64,000 nucleotides of DNA, taken from Alteromonas sp. IB21 (GTDB lineage: Bacteria; Pseudomonadota; Gammaproteobacteria; Enterobacterales; Alteromonadaceae). The stretch lies in NCBI RefSeq assembly GCF_016405965.1, contig NZ_JAEFCD010000001.1, positions 258,530-322,529 of the forward strand, in the 5' to 3' direction. The translations under genes were made by a program, and so were the position numbers. The stretch's first letter is position 1. The number at the start of each line of letters is the position of its first letter. The notes under the pieces were generated by a model. That model saw nothing but the letters and a program-made list of their open reading frames with translations. It did no database searches and had not been told where the DNA came from. Shown piece by piece: positions 54,252-64,000 of this stretch.

Positions 54252-54956
54252 ATGAACGTAGCTATAATCCCCGCAAGGGGCGGAAGCAAACGCATTCCTA
54301 AAAAAAATATAAAACCGTTTTGCGGTAAACCTATGGTTGCCCATGCAATAGAAAACGTGTTGGCAAGCCCTTATGTAGACAAGGTAGTGGTTTCAACAGA
54401 TGATGAATCTATTGCAAACGTAGCAAGAGATTATGGTGCAGAGGTGCCATTCATGAGACCTGCAGAATTGGCAGATGATTACACAGGCACTAGTCCCGTG
54501 GTTCGCCATGCACTTAGCACCCTGTTAGAAAAAGGCTGGGAAATCGATTATTGCGCCTGTGTTTATGCAACATCACCTCTTCTAACCACGTCGTTAATTA
54601 ATTCTTGCTATGAAATGCTAATGAACGCTGACAATACAGACTACGTCTTTACAGCGGCAAGATTCTCATTTCCAATTCAACGGGCGATATTACAAACCGA
54701 AAATGGAGGCGTAAAACCTTTTGACGAGTTTGGCATTACTCAGCGCTCACAGGATTTACCACCAGCCTTCCATGATGCAGGACAGTTGTATTGGGGCCAT
54801 CACAAAACCTGGCTTGATACTAGCAAACGTATTTTCGGTGGCAACTCTAAAATGGTAGTAATGCCAGACCACTTAGTGCAAGACATTGATACACCTGAAG
54901 ATTGGGTTAGAGCTGAACTGCTTTACAAGCTTTTACAGAGCGAAAGCGTAAAGTGA
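54252..54956 (+). CDS. pseF: Pseudaminic acid cytidylyltransferase
   Basis: A 234-residue enzyme that activates pseudaminic acid with CTP to CMP-Pse, the donor for glycosyltransfer. The N-terminal motif IIPARGGSKRIPKKNIKPF is the CMP-sialate synthetase signature, followed by VVVSTDDESIANVA and YATSPLL. The C-terminal region QDIDTPEDWVRAELL is typical. It is followed by pseG with a four-base GTGA overlap. Confidence 0.95.
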   Translation: MNVAIIPARGGSKRIPKKNIKPFCGKPMVAHAIENVLASPYVDKVVVSTDDESIANVARDYGAEVPFMRPAELADDYTGTSPVVRHALSTLLEKGWEIDYCACVYATSPLLTTSLINSCYEMLMNADNTDYVFTAARFSFPIQRAILQTENGGVKPFDEFGITQRSQDLPPAFHDAGQLYWGHHKTWLDTSKRIFGGNSKMVVMPDHLVQDIDTPEDWVRAELLYKLLQSESVK

Positions 54957-56035
54957 GGATTGTTTTTAGGGTCGATGGCACGGCACAAATAGGGCTGGGC
55001 CACGTTATGCGCTGCTTAACCTTGGCCACACAATTACTTCCCATACATAACGTAACATTTCTGTCTTGCGCGCTGCCTTCAACTCTACAACAACAGATAC
55101 AGCGCGCTGGAATTACAACATTGGCCACGCCATCTCTTCATAAAGGCGAACGGGACGGTAATGCTTCGGCGGTGTTAAATGAAGCAGAACAAGCCTCTCA
55201 TGCAGCTCACTGTATAGCGCTTCTTGATGATATGAACGATGACACTATCGACTTACTGATAGTTGATCACTATCAGTTATCAGCTTCGTTTAATAAAGTA
55301 ATGCGTAGTCGCTGCAAACATATCGTTGTCATTGACGATTTAGCAAACCGTCAACACGACTGTGACGTGATTTTAGACCAAAACCTCTTTGAGGACTTTG
55401 AATTCCGATACGATCAGCTTGTCCCTCCTCATTGCCAAAAACTCTTAGGACCTGAGTTCGCTATTTTGAGAAATGAGTTTTACCGCTCACCACCAATGCC
55501 TAGAAATGACAATCATATTCTGGTCTGCTTTGGCGGCAGCGACCCTGGGAATTTAACAGAGCGCGTTGTTGATGTTTTGATTGAATTAAAGTCTTTAACT
55601 TTTTCAGCCGATATTGTTGTCGGAGCGGCTTATTCCGGCGTTAGTACGCTTAAAGCAAAAGTTGAACGCCTACCTAACGCGAAGCTTCACGTCGCTTGCG
55701 GTCACATATCCGAGCTTATGAAAGCCGCCAATACAGTGATTGGCGCTGGAGGTTCGATGCACTGGGAGCGCGCGGCATCGGGGGTAGCGGGCATAATTAT
55801 CACATTGGCTGATAATCAAGTTGAAACGACGCGGTGCTTGCACGAACGGCATTGCTGTTTGTGGCTAGGAGCATGTGACGAGGTCACAAACGAAGATATT
55901 AGCAAGGCCGTTGAATTTGCGATAAATTCGCCGCAAGAAATGCGTAAACTAGCAAACAACGCGGTATCTTTGGTGAGCGCAAACAAAAATCCATCTTTTG
56001 TAATGGATACTATATTGAACATTGTTACGAGGTAG
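54953..56035 (+). CDS. pseG: UDP-2,4-diacetamido-2,4,6-trideoxy-altropyranose hydrolase
   Basis: A 360-residue GT-B-fold hydrolase that removes UDP in the fourth step to pseudaminic acid. The GLGHVMRCLTLA motif carries the catalytic His, and VCFGGSDPGNLTERVVDVL and GAGGSMHWERAASGVAGIII are family blocks. The start is GTG 54953 inside the pseF stop. It is too short to include a PseH-type acetyltransferase fusion. pseI starts two bases after it. Confidence 0.92.
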   Translation: MRIVFRVDGTAQIGLGHVMRCLTLATQLLPIHNVTFLSCALPSTLQQQIQRAGITTLATPSLHKGERDGNASAVLNEAEQASHAAHCIALLDDMNDDTIDLLIVDHYQLSASFNKVMRSRCKHIVVIDDLANRQHDCDVILDQNLFEDFEFRYDQLVPPHCQKLLGPEFAILRNEFYRSPPMPRNDNHILVCFGGSDPGNLTERVVDVLIELKSLTFSADIVVGAAYSGVSTLKAKVERLPNAKLHVACGHISELMKAANTVIGAGGSMHWERAASGVAGIIITLADNQVETTRCLHERHCCLWLGACDEVTNEDISKAVEFAINSPQEMRKLANNAVSLVSANKNPSFVMDTILNIVTR

Positions 56036-56037
56036 TC

Positions 56038-57087
56038 ATGAAACCAATCACAATCGGTGATATTCAAATTGGTCCGGGTCTCGCTCCCTTTATCATCGCA
56101 GAAATGTCTGGAAATCATGGACAATCACTAGAAAAAGCCTACCTACTTATTGATGCAGCTGCAGAAGCTGGGGCACACGCCATAAAATTGCAAACCTACA
56201 CGCCAGACACGATTACTTTGGATTGTCACGAAGGCGAGTTTTTTATTGAAGACCCGAATAGTCTATGGAAAGGAAACTCTTTGTATAACCTTTACAAAGA
56301 GGCGATGACGCCTTGGGAATGGCACGAAGAGCTATTCGACTATGCCAGAGAGAAAGGCCTATTGGCATTTAGCACGCCCTTCGATTTAACCGCTGTCGAC
56401 TTCCTAGAAACATTGAATCCACCTTGTTACAAAGTAGCGTCTTTTGAAAATACTGACCACGCTATCCTAGCGGCTGTAGCAAAAACAGGGAAACCCGTTA
56501 TCGTCTCTACAGGCATGGCTAGCCAAGCAGAAATCGCAGAGTCTGTTGAAGTACTCCGTTCCAATGGGTGTGATGACATCATATTGCTTAAGTGCACCAG
56601 TAATTACCCAGCAAACCCTGTAGACGCCAACTTAAAGACAATTCCTCATTTGAGCGAACTTTTCGACTGTCACGTTGGACTTTCCGATCATACTCCGGGG
56701 GTGGGAGTAGCGGTCGCTGCGGTGGCTCTTGGCGCTACGGTAATTGAAAAGCATTTTGTTTTAGACAGAAGCGGCGGAGAGGTTGACGCGGAATTCTCTC
56801 TTGAACCTCATGAAATAAAGCTGCTTGTTGAGGAAACGGCGCGAGCAGCGGTAGCAATTGGCAAGGTGAGTTATGGCGCCACCGAGCGAGAAAAGGCCTC
56901 GTTGGTGCACCGACGCTCTTTATACATTGCCAAGGATATGAAAGCAGGCGACACATTAAATGCGGAGAATTTACGCTCTGTTCGCCCAGGGCTTGGACTG
57001 CCTCCAAAATACCTTCCCCTTTTGCTTGGAAAGCAAATAAAGAGCGACGCGCCAAAAGGTACCCCCATGAGTTGGGAGCTACTTTGA
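56038..57087 (+). CDS. pseI: Pseudaminic acid synthase
   Basis: A 349-residue NeuB-family enzyme condensing the 6-deoxy-diacetamido-altrose with phosphoenolpyruvate. The barrel domain has [42 protein letters not shown] and [20 protein letters not shown] with [13 protein letters not shown]-terminal SAF (antifreeze-like) domain covers about 290-349. It lies between pseG and the LicD gene with gaps of one to two bases. Confidence 0.96.
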   Translation: MKPITIGDIQIGPGLAPFIIAEMSGNHGQSLEKAYLLIDAAAEAGAHAIKLQTYTPDTITLDCHEGEFFIEDPNSLWKGNSLYNLYKEAMTPWEWHEELFDYAREKGLLAFSTPFDLTAVDFLETLNPPCYKVASFENTDHAILAAVAKTGKPVIVSTGMASQAEIAESVEVLRSNGCDDIILLKCTSNYPANPVDANLKTIPHLSELFDCHVGLSDHTPGVGVAVAAVALGATVIEKHFVLDRSGGEVDAEFSLEPHEIKLLVEETARAAVAIGKVSYGATEREKASLVHRRSLYIAKDMKAGDTLNAENLRSVRPGLGLPPKYLPLLLGKQIKSDAPKGTPMSWELL

Positions 57088-57088
57088 G

Positions 57089-57997
57089 ATGAGAGCCATT
57101 CTGTTCGGTGCTAGTAAGGCCGGAGAAAACTACGTTTCCAATCACCCAGATATAGAAGTCGTGGCATTTACGGATAACGATAGTGCGAAGCACGGAACTC
57201 GTTTTATGGGTTATCCCATCATTGCACCAACAGATATTAATACTCACAATGTCGACAACATAATTATCACTAGTCAGTGGGTTGATCAAATCTATTCCCA
57301 GCTTACCGAGGAAATGGGTATTGATAAGTCGAACATCATTGTGCCGAGTAAGCAGTCGGTAAAAGCTGCCCTGCCCTTTGAAGACAGTGAAACGCTAGCT
57401 TTTGCCCAGTCCATAATGCGTACGCTAAATCAGCACTTCGTTTCCCACAACATTTCAGCGTGTCTAGATTCTGGGACTTTGTTGGGTGCCGTAAGAAATA
57501 AAGGGCTTATTCCTTGGGATGACGATATAGACTTAGCTGTCGATAAAGAGAATTACGAAAGGTTGCAGGCATCGCTACCTGAGCTTTATAAATTATTAAA
57601 CACAAACTATGACGTAAAATGGAATATCGTCATTATCACGGTCAACAACATAGACTGTTGCATCAACCTAGAGTTTAGTAATTTATCACACACCCAATTA
57701 GTTCCTTTTGATATAAGTATACAGCGCAGAGAGTCGATAAATGGTTTATCTGAACTCTTGTCCTCGGGCGGGCTGTTTTTTGCTCCTGCTAAACATTTTG
57801 ATAGCTATGAACCAATCGCGTTTTTAGGTGAAACTTTTCTTGCTCCATTCGATGCAGAAGGCTTTCTCACATTTATGTATGGACATTGGCAAACGCCCAA
57901 AAAGACGACGCAAATTACGGAATACGAAAATAGAAGAGCATCCATGTCAGGACCTAGAACAAGTATAAGCGTGCAAAAACGCACGTTTTCTCAATGA
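57089..57997 (+). CDS. LicD-family transferase with N-terminal Rossmann-like domain
   Basis: A 302-residue protein. Residues 1-95 form a small Rossmann-like domain ([13 protein letters not shown], then VVAFTDND, a GYPII loop and IIITSQW). The LicD domain follows: [12 protein letters not shown] (125-136) and WDDDIDLAV (143-151) hold the metal-binding acidic residues. LicD proteins transfer phosphocholine or similar groups from CDP-activated donors to glycans. The TagD-like gene in the same locus could make such a donor. The acceptor is unknown. It starts one base after pseI. Confidence 0.85.
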   Translation: MRAILFGASKAGENYVSNHPDIEVVAFTDNDSAKHGTRFMGYPIIAPTDINTHNVDNIIITSQWVDQIYSQLTEEMGIDKSNIIVPSKQSVKAALPFEDSETLAFAQSIMRTLNQHFVSHNISACLDSGTLLGAVRNKGLIPWDDDIDLAVDKENYERLQASLPELYKLLNTNYDVKWNIVIITVNNIDCCINLEFSNLSHTQLVPFDISIQRRESINGLSELLSSGGLFFAPAKHFDSYEPIAFLGETFLAPFDAEGFLTFMYGHWQTPKKTTQITEYENRRASMSGPRTSISVQKRTFSQ

Positions 57998-58024
57998 GCG
58001 TTTGAGCAATGGTGTCAAATTAAC

Positions 58025-58975
58025 GTGAACGTATTACTTTCAAGCGCTAGCAATAAAGTTCCACTATTAAAAGCGCTTCAATGCGCAGTTAAGCGTATCG
58101 ATAATAAAGGCATAGTCACGGCGGGAGATTTAAGTAGCCAAGTACTCACACGACACTTTTGCGATGTATTTTGGCAAATGCCACCCACAACACAAGAAAA
58201 CGCAGATGAGATTATTGCCCAGCTCAAGCATCGAAGAATTACTCATATTCTCCCAAGTAGAGACGGCGAACTGCTTTTTTGGGCAAGGCTAAAAAAGGAC
58301 TTAAAAAGCGCTAACATTCAAGTACTTGTTTCTGATGAAACTGCAATTGAGCTTTGTTTAGATAAATTAAGATTCGGCCAATGCAGTATTCCTTTTATCA
58401 TCCCTTCATTTGAAAGCATCGAAGAGGTGAAAACGGTTATTCAGGACGCACAGCCATCGCATTACGTGGTCAAAGAACGTTTTGGTGCGGGTAGTAAAGC
58501 GGTTGGTCTTAATCTAAACGAAAACGACGCCGTGCAGCACGCCAAAGGTCTATCCTCCCCTATTTTTCAATTATACAAAGCAGGTCAAGAAATTAGCGTA
58601 GACGCTTGGCTAACAAAAGATCATTTGGTTAAAGCGGCCGTGTGCCGTGTGCGAGACTTAGTTGTTAATGGTGAATCCCAAATTACTTATACTTTACCGA
58701 ATTGCCCTTTTACAGCACAGGTGACACAGACACTTTCCAACCTAGCCCTCTCTGGCCCCGTTGTATTACAGGGCATCATAATTGATAGAGCGCTTCACAT
58801 CATTGAATGTAATTCACGATTTGGAGGCGCTTCAACTTTAGGTATCAAGGCAGGTGTTGATAGTCTTTATTGGAGCTTGTGCGAGAGTATAGGTGAAGAT
58901 ATCGACTCGTTGCCCGTGGACCTCGCATCCCATAAAATTACGCAGATCAGAGCTGCTACCGACTATTACCTATGA
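58025..58975 (+). CDS. ATP-grasp domain protein of unknown substrate
   Basis: A 316-residue ligase-like protein. The N-terminal pre-grasp part begins MNVLLSSASNKVPLLKAL. The ATP-grasp core has HYVVKERFGAGSKAVGLNL (nucleotide-binding Lys), ISVDAWLTKDHLVKA and the metal-binding HIIECNSRFGGAS near the C-terminus. Relatives join a carboxylate to an amine or thiol, as in carbamoyl phosphate synthase. The start is GTG 58025 with a weak ribosome site. The stop overlaps the HAD gene by four bases (ATGA), so the two are coupled. Confidence 0.8.
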   Translation: MNVLLSSASNKVPLLKALQCAVKRIDNKGIVTAGDLSSQVLTRHFCDVFWQMPPTTQENADEIIAQLKHRRITHILPSRDGELLFWARLKKDLKSANIQVLVSDETAIELCLDKLRFGQCSIPFIIPSFESIEEVKTVIQDAQPSHYVVKERFGAGSKAVGLNLNENDAVQHAKGLSSPIFQLYKAGQEISVDAWLTKDHLVKAAVCRVRDLVVNGESQITYTLPNCPFTAQVTQTLSNLALSGPVVLQGIIIDRALHIIECNSRFGGASTLGIKAGVDSLYWSLCESIGEDIDSLPVDLASHKITQIRAATDYYL

Positions 58976-59628
58976 TTTATATCTTCGACCTAGATGATAC
59001 CCTTTATGATGAGCGCCAATATGTAGAGTCTGGTCTTGCAGCCGTTGCCTCATTTGTGGAAAAAAACTGGAATGTTGATAAGCGACGTGGCTTTCAAGAA
59101 TTAGTTACTCTACTTGATCGAAATGGTCGTGGTCGAATTTTCAATGATTATCTAGCTCACCATGGTATAGCAGTCAATAAGAGAAATGTACGTGCCTGTG
59201 TTTCAGCATATCGCTTACACCAGCCCACTTTGACTTTGCCCGACAATCACCTAACGTTGCTAGAAAGTTTGCCCAAGCCACTTTACCTCGTAACCGACGG
59301 AAATAAAGTGGTACAAAGTAAGAAAGTGGAAGCACTCAACATAGCGCACTACTTTAAGCGCGTATTTGTCACTCACCGCTTTGGAGTGAAACATGCTAAA
59401 CCTTCTACTTACTGTTTTGAAAAAATCAGACAAGCAGAACAGTGTCAGTGGCACGAAATGGTTTACATTGGTGACAATCCAGCGAAAGACTTCGTTAATT
59501 TAAATAAACTTGGAATGCCGACTGTTCGGGTGCTAACTGGTGTTCACAAAAAAGCACCTGCCAAACCAGGATTCGATGCACAGTTCACCATACAAAACCT
59601 AGATGAACTCCCTGCCCTCGGGCTTTGA
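58972..59628 (+). CDS. HAD-family phosphatase
   Basis: A 218-residue haloacid dehalogenase-type hydrolase. Motif I is FDLDDTLYD, with D6 as likely nucleophile and D8 as acid/base. Motif II is LVTDGNK, motif III a Lys in KPSTYCFEKI and motif IV YIGDNPAKDF. It has a small helical cap after motif I. It probably removes phosphate from a sugar or small alcohol phosphate made in this locus. It is translationally coupled to the ATP-grasp gene and is the last gene before a 209-base gap. Confidence 0.85.
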   Translation: MIYIFDLDDTLYDERQYVESGLAAVASFVEKNWNVDKRRGFQELVTLLDRNGRGRIFNDYLAHHGIAVNKRNVRACVSAYRLHQPTLTLPDNHLTLLESLPKPLYLVTDGNKVVQSKKVEALNIAHYFKRVFVTHRFGVKHAKPSTYCFEKIRQAEQCQWHEMVYIGDNPAKDFVNLNKLGMPTVRVLTGVHKKAPAKPGFDAQFTIQNLDELPALGL

Positions 59629-59741
59629 AACGTGTTAGGCGGCATCTCAACATATTTAGTAAAAAAATCAGTGCTTAACCTACCTGCCAATAAACAACAC
59701 GTTCTACCTAAATACTAAGAAAACTACACCTTTAGGACTAA

Positions 59742-60835
<1,094 letters not shown>

Positions 60836-60836
<1 letters not shown>

Positions 60837-61996
60837 TGATTCCTTATGGGCGACAGCATCTTGATGAAGAAGATGTAAAAGCCGTTGTCGAAACCTTGAC
60901 ATCAAGCTGGTTAACACAAGGGCCTGCAGTTCCTAAATTTGAAGCCGCTCTTGCTGATTACTGTGGCGCCGAATTTGGCGTTGCCGTGAATAGCGCAACT
61001 TCGGCTCTTCATATTGCCTGTTTAGCGTTAGGTGTTGGCAAGGATGACCTTGTTTGGACGTCACCTAATTCATTCGTAGCATCTTCTAATTGCGCATTGT
61101 ATTGCGGTGCTTCGGTTGATTTTGTCGATATTGACCTGCAAACAGGCAATATGTGTATGAAAGCGTTAAAGCAGAAGCTTGAGCATGCCCAAAACATCAA
61201 TACACTGCCTAAGGTGGTTATTCCGGTTCACTTTGCTGGACAACCATGCGATATGGAGAGCCTCCACGTATTGGCAAAGCAGTTTGGCTTTTATGTTATC
61301 GAAGATGCATCACACGCCATTGGTGCTAAATATAAAGGCGCATTCATAGGCAGCGGGCAGTATGCTGATATTTGCGTTTTTAGCTTTCACCCAGTGAAGA
61401 TAATTACCACTATGGAAGGCGGTATGGCCCTCACAAATAATAGTGAATGGGCAGAGAAAATGCGCATGCTGCGCAGCCATGGCATAACAAACAATCCAGA
61501 AATGATGACAGAAGAAAGTCATGGACCTTGGTACTACCAACAAATTTCGTTAGGCTTTAATTATCGTATGACGGATGTAGAGGCCGCGTTAGGACTAAGC
61601 CAGCTGGATAAACTTGAAGTATTTCTGGATAAAAGAAACGCACTAGCAGCACACTACGATAGATTATTTAGCGAATGTGAAACCATAACACCGTTGAAGC
61701 AAAACGCTGATGGCTATTCCAGCTATCACCTTTATGTGGTTCGCATAGATTCGTTTACTGATAAACAGCATGCCGACCTTGTGACAAATTTACGTGAACA
61801 AGGTATTTTTGCGCACGTGCATTATATTCCTATTCATATGCAGCCCTATTACAAGAACTTAGGCTTTAAACTTGGCGACTTTCCAAATGCGGAGACTTAC
61901 TATCAGCAAGCGGTGACATTACCGCTTTTTCCGGAGTTAACATTTGAACAGGCTGAATTTGTTGTGAACATACTTGCTGAAGAGATAAAGCGCTAA
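60836..61996 (+). CDS. pseC: UDP-4-amino-4,6-dideoxy-N-acetyl-altrosamine aminotransferase
   Basis: A 386-residue PLP enzyme of the DegT/AryC1 type that follows PseB. The start is GTG 60836 overlapping the pseB TAG. PLP Lys is K188 (FSFHPVKIITTMEGG). Other blocks: AVNSATSALHIACLALGVG, VIEDASHAIGAKYKG, GFNYRMTDVEAALG. It is the last plus-strand gene and is convergent with a methyltransferase gene. No pseH acetyltransferase gene follows it in the window. Confidence 0.95.
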
Positions 61997-62064
61997 TTTA
62001 AAATCCGGTGTTCAGTCTTGTTTCATGTCAGACTGTGTGGGCCGTATTGATTGCAGCAAACATA

Positions 62065-63009
62065 CTAGCATTTCCTTATTACCGAAATACAATCTAACGC
62101 TTTTATCCCCCAATCCATAATCTGCTGCTCTTCAACAATAAAGCCACTTTTTCTACAAATATGACGCATGTCTTCTGCGTTGAACTCGCTACGACAATGA
62201 GGATTTTTTCTCCAATTTTTGTCTGCTTTGAAATCTTCATGTTCTCTAGCGTTTGAATGGTGTAGCACAGCGTAACCACCGATAGACAGGATGCGGGAAA
62301 ACTCACTTAATATATAATCAACGCTCTTGTAATCGAAATGCACCATCGCATCCCAGCTGTAAATAAAACTCACGCTGCCACTGTCTGCCGGGATTTTTTC
62401 AGGCTTACTTATGCGGCATTCCACATTTTCTTTCTCGTCAAACCTTGAGGCACAATGGCTGATTGCTTCTTGACTTGTGTCTACACAAATAAGTGACTCA
62501 CAGTTACCGCTTAACAAGTCAGCAATTCGGCCTTTACCGCAAGCAAAATCCATTACTTGGGATAAATTGAAATGATATTTTTGCATCAAGGGCTCAAGAT
62601 AGGTCTGAAACTGTACCTCATTATGCTCTTCTGCATCTTTATAATACTCGTTCCAATCAAAAGTATGGGGCTCATATTGCCCCTCTTCCATTACATGGTT
62701 AGCATTAAGTTTAACAACTCTGTTTGCGTTGACGCCCAGTTTTTTTAAGTGAAGCTCTATCTCATCGGCAAATTTTAAAGACGCTACAATAATTGGGTAC
62801 GCTGGCAGACGAATCAGTTCGTGTTCTGGAACGAATGAAATTGCTCCCACTTGCTTTGCTGACGTTATTTTTTTGTCAGTAACGTAAATGGTGCTAACGA
62901 ACCTCGTAACTTCTAATTGCTTTAAAAACGACTGACCAATATCACCAGCACCGTAAATTATCACGCCCTCGCTTTTTGGAACATTACCGAATGGAAAAAG
63001 ATAAAACAT
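62065..63009 (-). CDS. SAM-dependent methyltransferase with N-terminal Rossmann-like domain
   Basis: This 314-residue protein has residues 14-95 forming a small Rossmann-like domain (VIIYGAGDIGQSFLKQL, then a D-type acidic turn and PIIVASLKFADEI). A class I methyltransferase domain follows (about 145-305) with motif I VMDFACGKGRIADLL, CVDTSQEAI and FIYSWDAMVHFDY. The substrate is probably a glycan or sugar precursor given the neighbours, but this is inferred. It lies eight bases after the GT8 gene on the same strand. Confidence 0.8.
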   Translation of the reverse strand: MFYLFPFGNVPKSEGVIIYGAGDIGQSFLKQLEVTRFVSTIYVTDKKITSAKQVGAISFVPEHELIRLPAYPIIVASLKFADEIELHLKKLGVNANRVVKLNANHVMEEGQYEPHTFDWNEYYKDAEEHNEVQFQTYLEPLMQKYHFNLSQVMDFACGKGRIADLLSGNCESLICVDTSQEAISHCASRFDEKENVECRISKPEKIPADSGSVSFIYSWDAMVHFDYKSVDYILSEFSRILSIGGYAVLHHSNAREHEDFKADKNWRKNPHCRSEFNAEDMRHICRKSGFIVEEQQIMDWGIKALDCISVIRKC

Positions 63010-63017
63010 ATAAATCC

Positions 63018-64000
63018 CTATATAACAGTTAACGCTTTATGGCGTAGTGAGTTCGTAATGTCTTGCTTGTGAGGAAGCGTAGCAACCACTATCGCTTCGA
63101 CCTGATCAGTCATCAACTTTTCTGGAGAAACAATGGAAAAGGAAAAGCACTTTCCGGTTAAGTGAGTATCAACAACTTGTTTGATAATAATGTGAGGGAG
63201 CTTTTGTTCTAGCGCTTTAATAATTCTTCTTCCTCGCGCTCCAGCTCCCCAAATGGCAATTTGAGCACTGGTAGTAAACGTTTCTTTCAGTTTTTCGAGA
63301 ATGGCATTGTCTTCACTATCAAGAAACAATGACAGAGTCTTGTTCTCAAAAGGTACATTTTCAAAAAATCTTCTATATTGCTCTGTGTAGGGGTGTGCTG
63401 AAGAAAGATGCCACGGTTTTTCTTGACCAGTAAAATGCACCACAATGGGCGATGTAACGTCTGAATGCATCAATGTATAAGTCTGCGTGTTAAACTTTGC
63501 GTCTAAATACTGTGCCTGTTCATCAAGCACCTTATTTAAGACATCTTGGTCATTGTATTCCCATTGCTTTCTTGAACTATGTACACGGCTCAGATGTTGA
63601 AACGTATCGTTTTCTCGCCACCTAGCTAGATCAATAAGCATTACGCCAGCATTGAAATAAGTTTTTGAGGAAAGCGCTATCTTTTCAGGCCTGTTTTGAG
63701 ACATTAAAGAATGATCCTCAACAACACCAACCGTTTTGCCGTCAAGCGACTCATCCCAAAGAGATTTTATGTCACCTGTAACGAGAATATCAGCATCGAG
63801 ATATATGACCCTGTCCAGCTTTGGCAATATTTCAGCAAGTGCATAACGAATGAAAGTAATACCATTTAAGCGCCCTTGGTAACGTTCACTAAGTTTACCC
63901 TGCGTTATGCTTGCCTCGTAAGCAATAAAATTAATCGTCACCTTCTCAGTTTCTAGCATTCTTAGACGTTGTTTGACCTGTGAGGATAAATTGCCAACAA
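63018..64000 (-). CDS. GT8-family glycosyltransferase with C-terminal Rossmann-like domain (5' end outside the window)
   Basis: The reading frame stays open to the window edge, so the Met at 63959 is internal and the true start is outside. Visible GT8 features: FIRYALAEILPKLDRVIYLDADILVTGDI with the DxD metal motif, FNAGVMLIDLARWRE, and HFTGQEKPWH. Residues from about 235 of the visible part form an extra Rossmann-like domain (IAIWGAGARGRRIIKAL). GT8 enzymes commonly add glucose or galactose to lipopolysaccharide or other glycans. It probably shares an operon with the methyltransferase downstream. Confidence 0.82.
   Translation of the reverse strand, partial: VGNLSSQVKQRLRMLETEKVTINFIAYEASITQGKLSERYQGRLNGITFIRYALAEILPKLDRVIYLDADILVTGDIKSLWDESLDGKTVGVVEDHSLMSQNRPEKIALSSKTYFNAGVMLIDLARWRENDTFQHLSRVHSSRKQWEYNDQDVLNKVLDEQAQYLDAKFNTQTYTLMHSDVTSPIVVHFTGQEKPWHLSSAHPYTEQYRRFFENVPFENKTLSLFLDSEDNAILEKLKETFTTSAQIAIWGAGARGRRIIKALEQKLPHIIIKQVVDTHLTGKCFSFSIVSPEKLMTDQVEAIVVATLPHKQDITNSLRHKALTVI

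Noticed and set aside
56735..57289. A 184-codon minus-strand frame across the pseI-LicD junction
   Set aside because: It is antisense to two well-supported genes and has no family resemblance or ribosome site.
63957..63959. Met at 63959 as the start of the GT8 gene
   Set aside because: The frame stays open to the window edge without a stop, no ribosome site precedes this Met, and the GT8 N-terminal strand would be missing.

Overview
The window reads as a chromosomal segment of a marine gammaproteobacterium of the Alteromonas / Alteromonadaceae type. The evidence is gene content and order, not a database search: csrA next to tRNA-Ser and tRNA-Arg, an FlrABC-controlled polar flagellar cluster, ParC/ParP genes inside the chemotaxis operon, a MetJ-type operator in front of metA, and a large TonB-dependent receptor. 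No insertion sequence, integrase, rRNA or CRISPR array was seen.

Region 1 (1-7.7 kb) is housekeeping: the end of a tRNA-Arg, tRNA-Ser(GCU), csrA, alaS and recX on the minus strand, then a FemAB-like acyltransferase and an M13 lipoprotein peptidase on the plus strand. Region 2 (7.8-15.6 kb) holds three small regulatory units: a BetI-type repressor beside a TonB-dependent receptor whose upstream region carries a BetI-like palindrome; a SulP transporter plus beta-carbonic anhydrase pair, divergent from an OxyR-like LysR regulator that lacks the peroxidatic cysteine; and metR. Region 3 (15.7-21.5 kb) is a methionine operon running metA, metH part 1, metH part 2, a DUF938 methyltransferase and ppnP behind three tandem met boxes. 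Its methionine synthase is cut in two by an in-frame amber codon.

Region 4 (21.5-53.6 kb) is one long minus-strand flagellar and chemotaxis cluster. In transcription order it holds flrA; flrBC; fliEFGHIJ; fliK; fliLMNOPQR-flhB; flhA-flhF-flhG-fliA; cheY-cheZ-cheA-cheB-parC-parP-cheW and a DUF2802 gene. Good sigma-54 -24/-12 elements precede flrB, fliE, fliK and flhA, which fits FlrA/FlrC control. A short, divergent flagellin gene lies upstream of flrA.

Region 5 (53.7-64 kb) is a surface-glycan locus on the plus strand. It encodes pseudaminic acid synthesis (pseF, pseG, pseI, then pseB and pseC), with no pseH visible. Embedded in it is an unusual set: a TagD-like cytidylyltransferase, a LicD-family transferase, an ATP-grasp enzyme and a HAD phosphatase. 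The window ends in two minus-strand genes, a methyltransferase and a GT8 glycosyltransferase cut by the edge. The LicD protein, the methyltransferase and the GT8 each carry an extra small Rossmann-like domain. The likely overall job of region 5 is decoration of flagellin or the cell surface, but targets and substrates are inferred.
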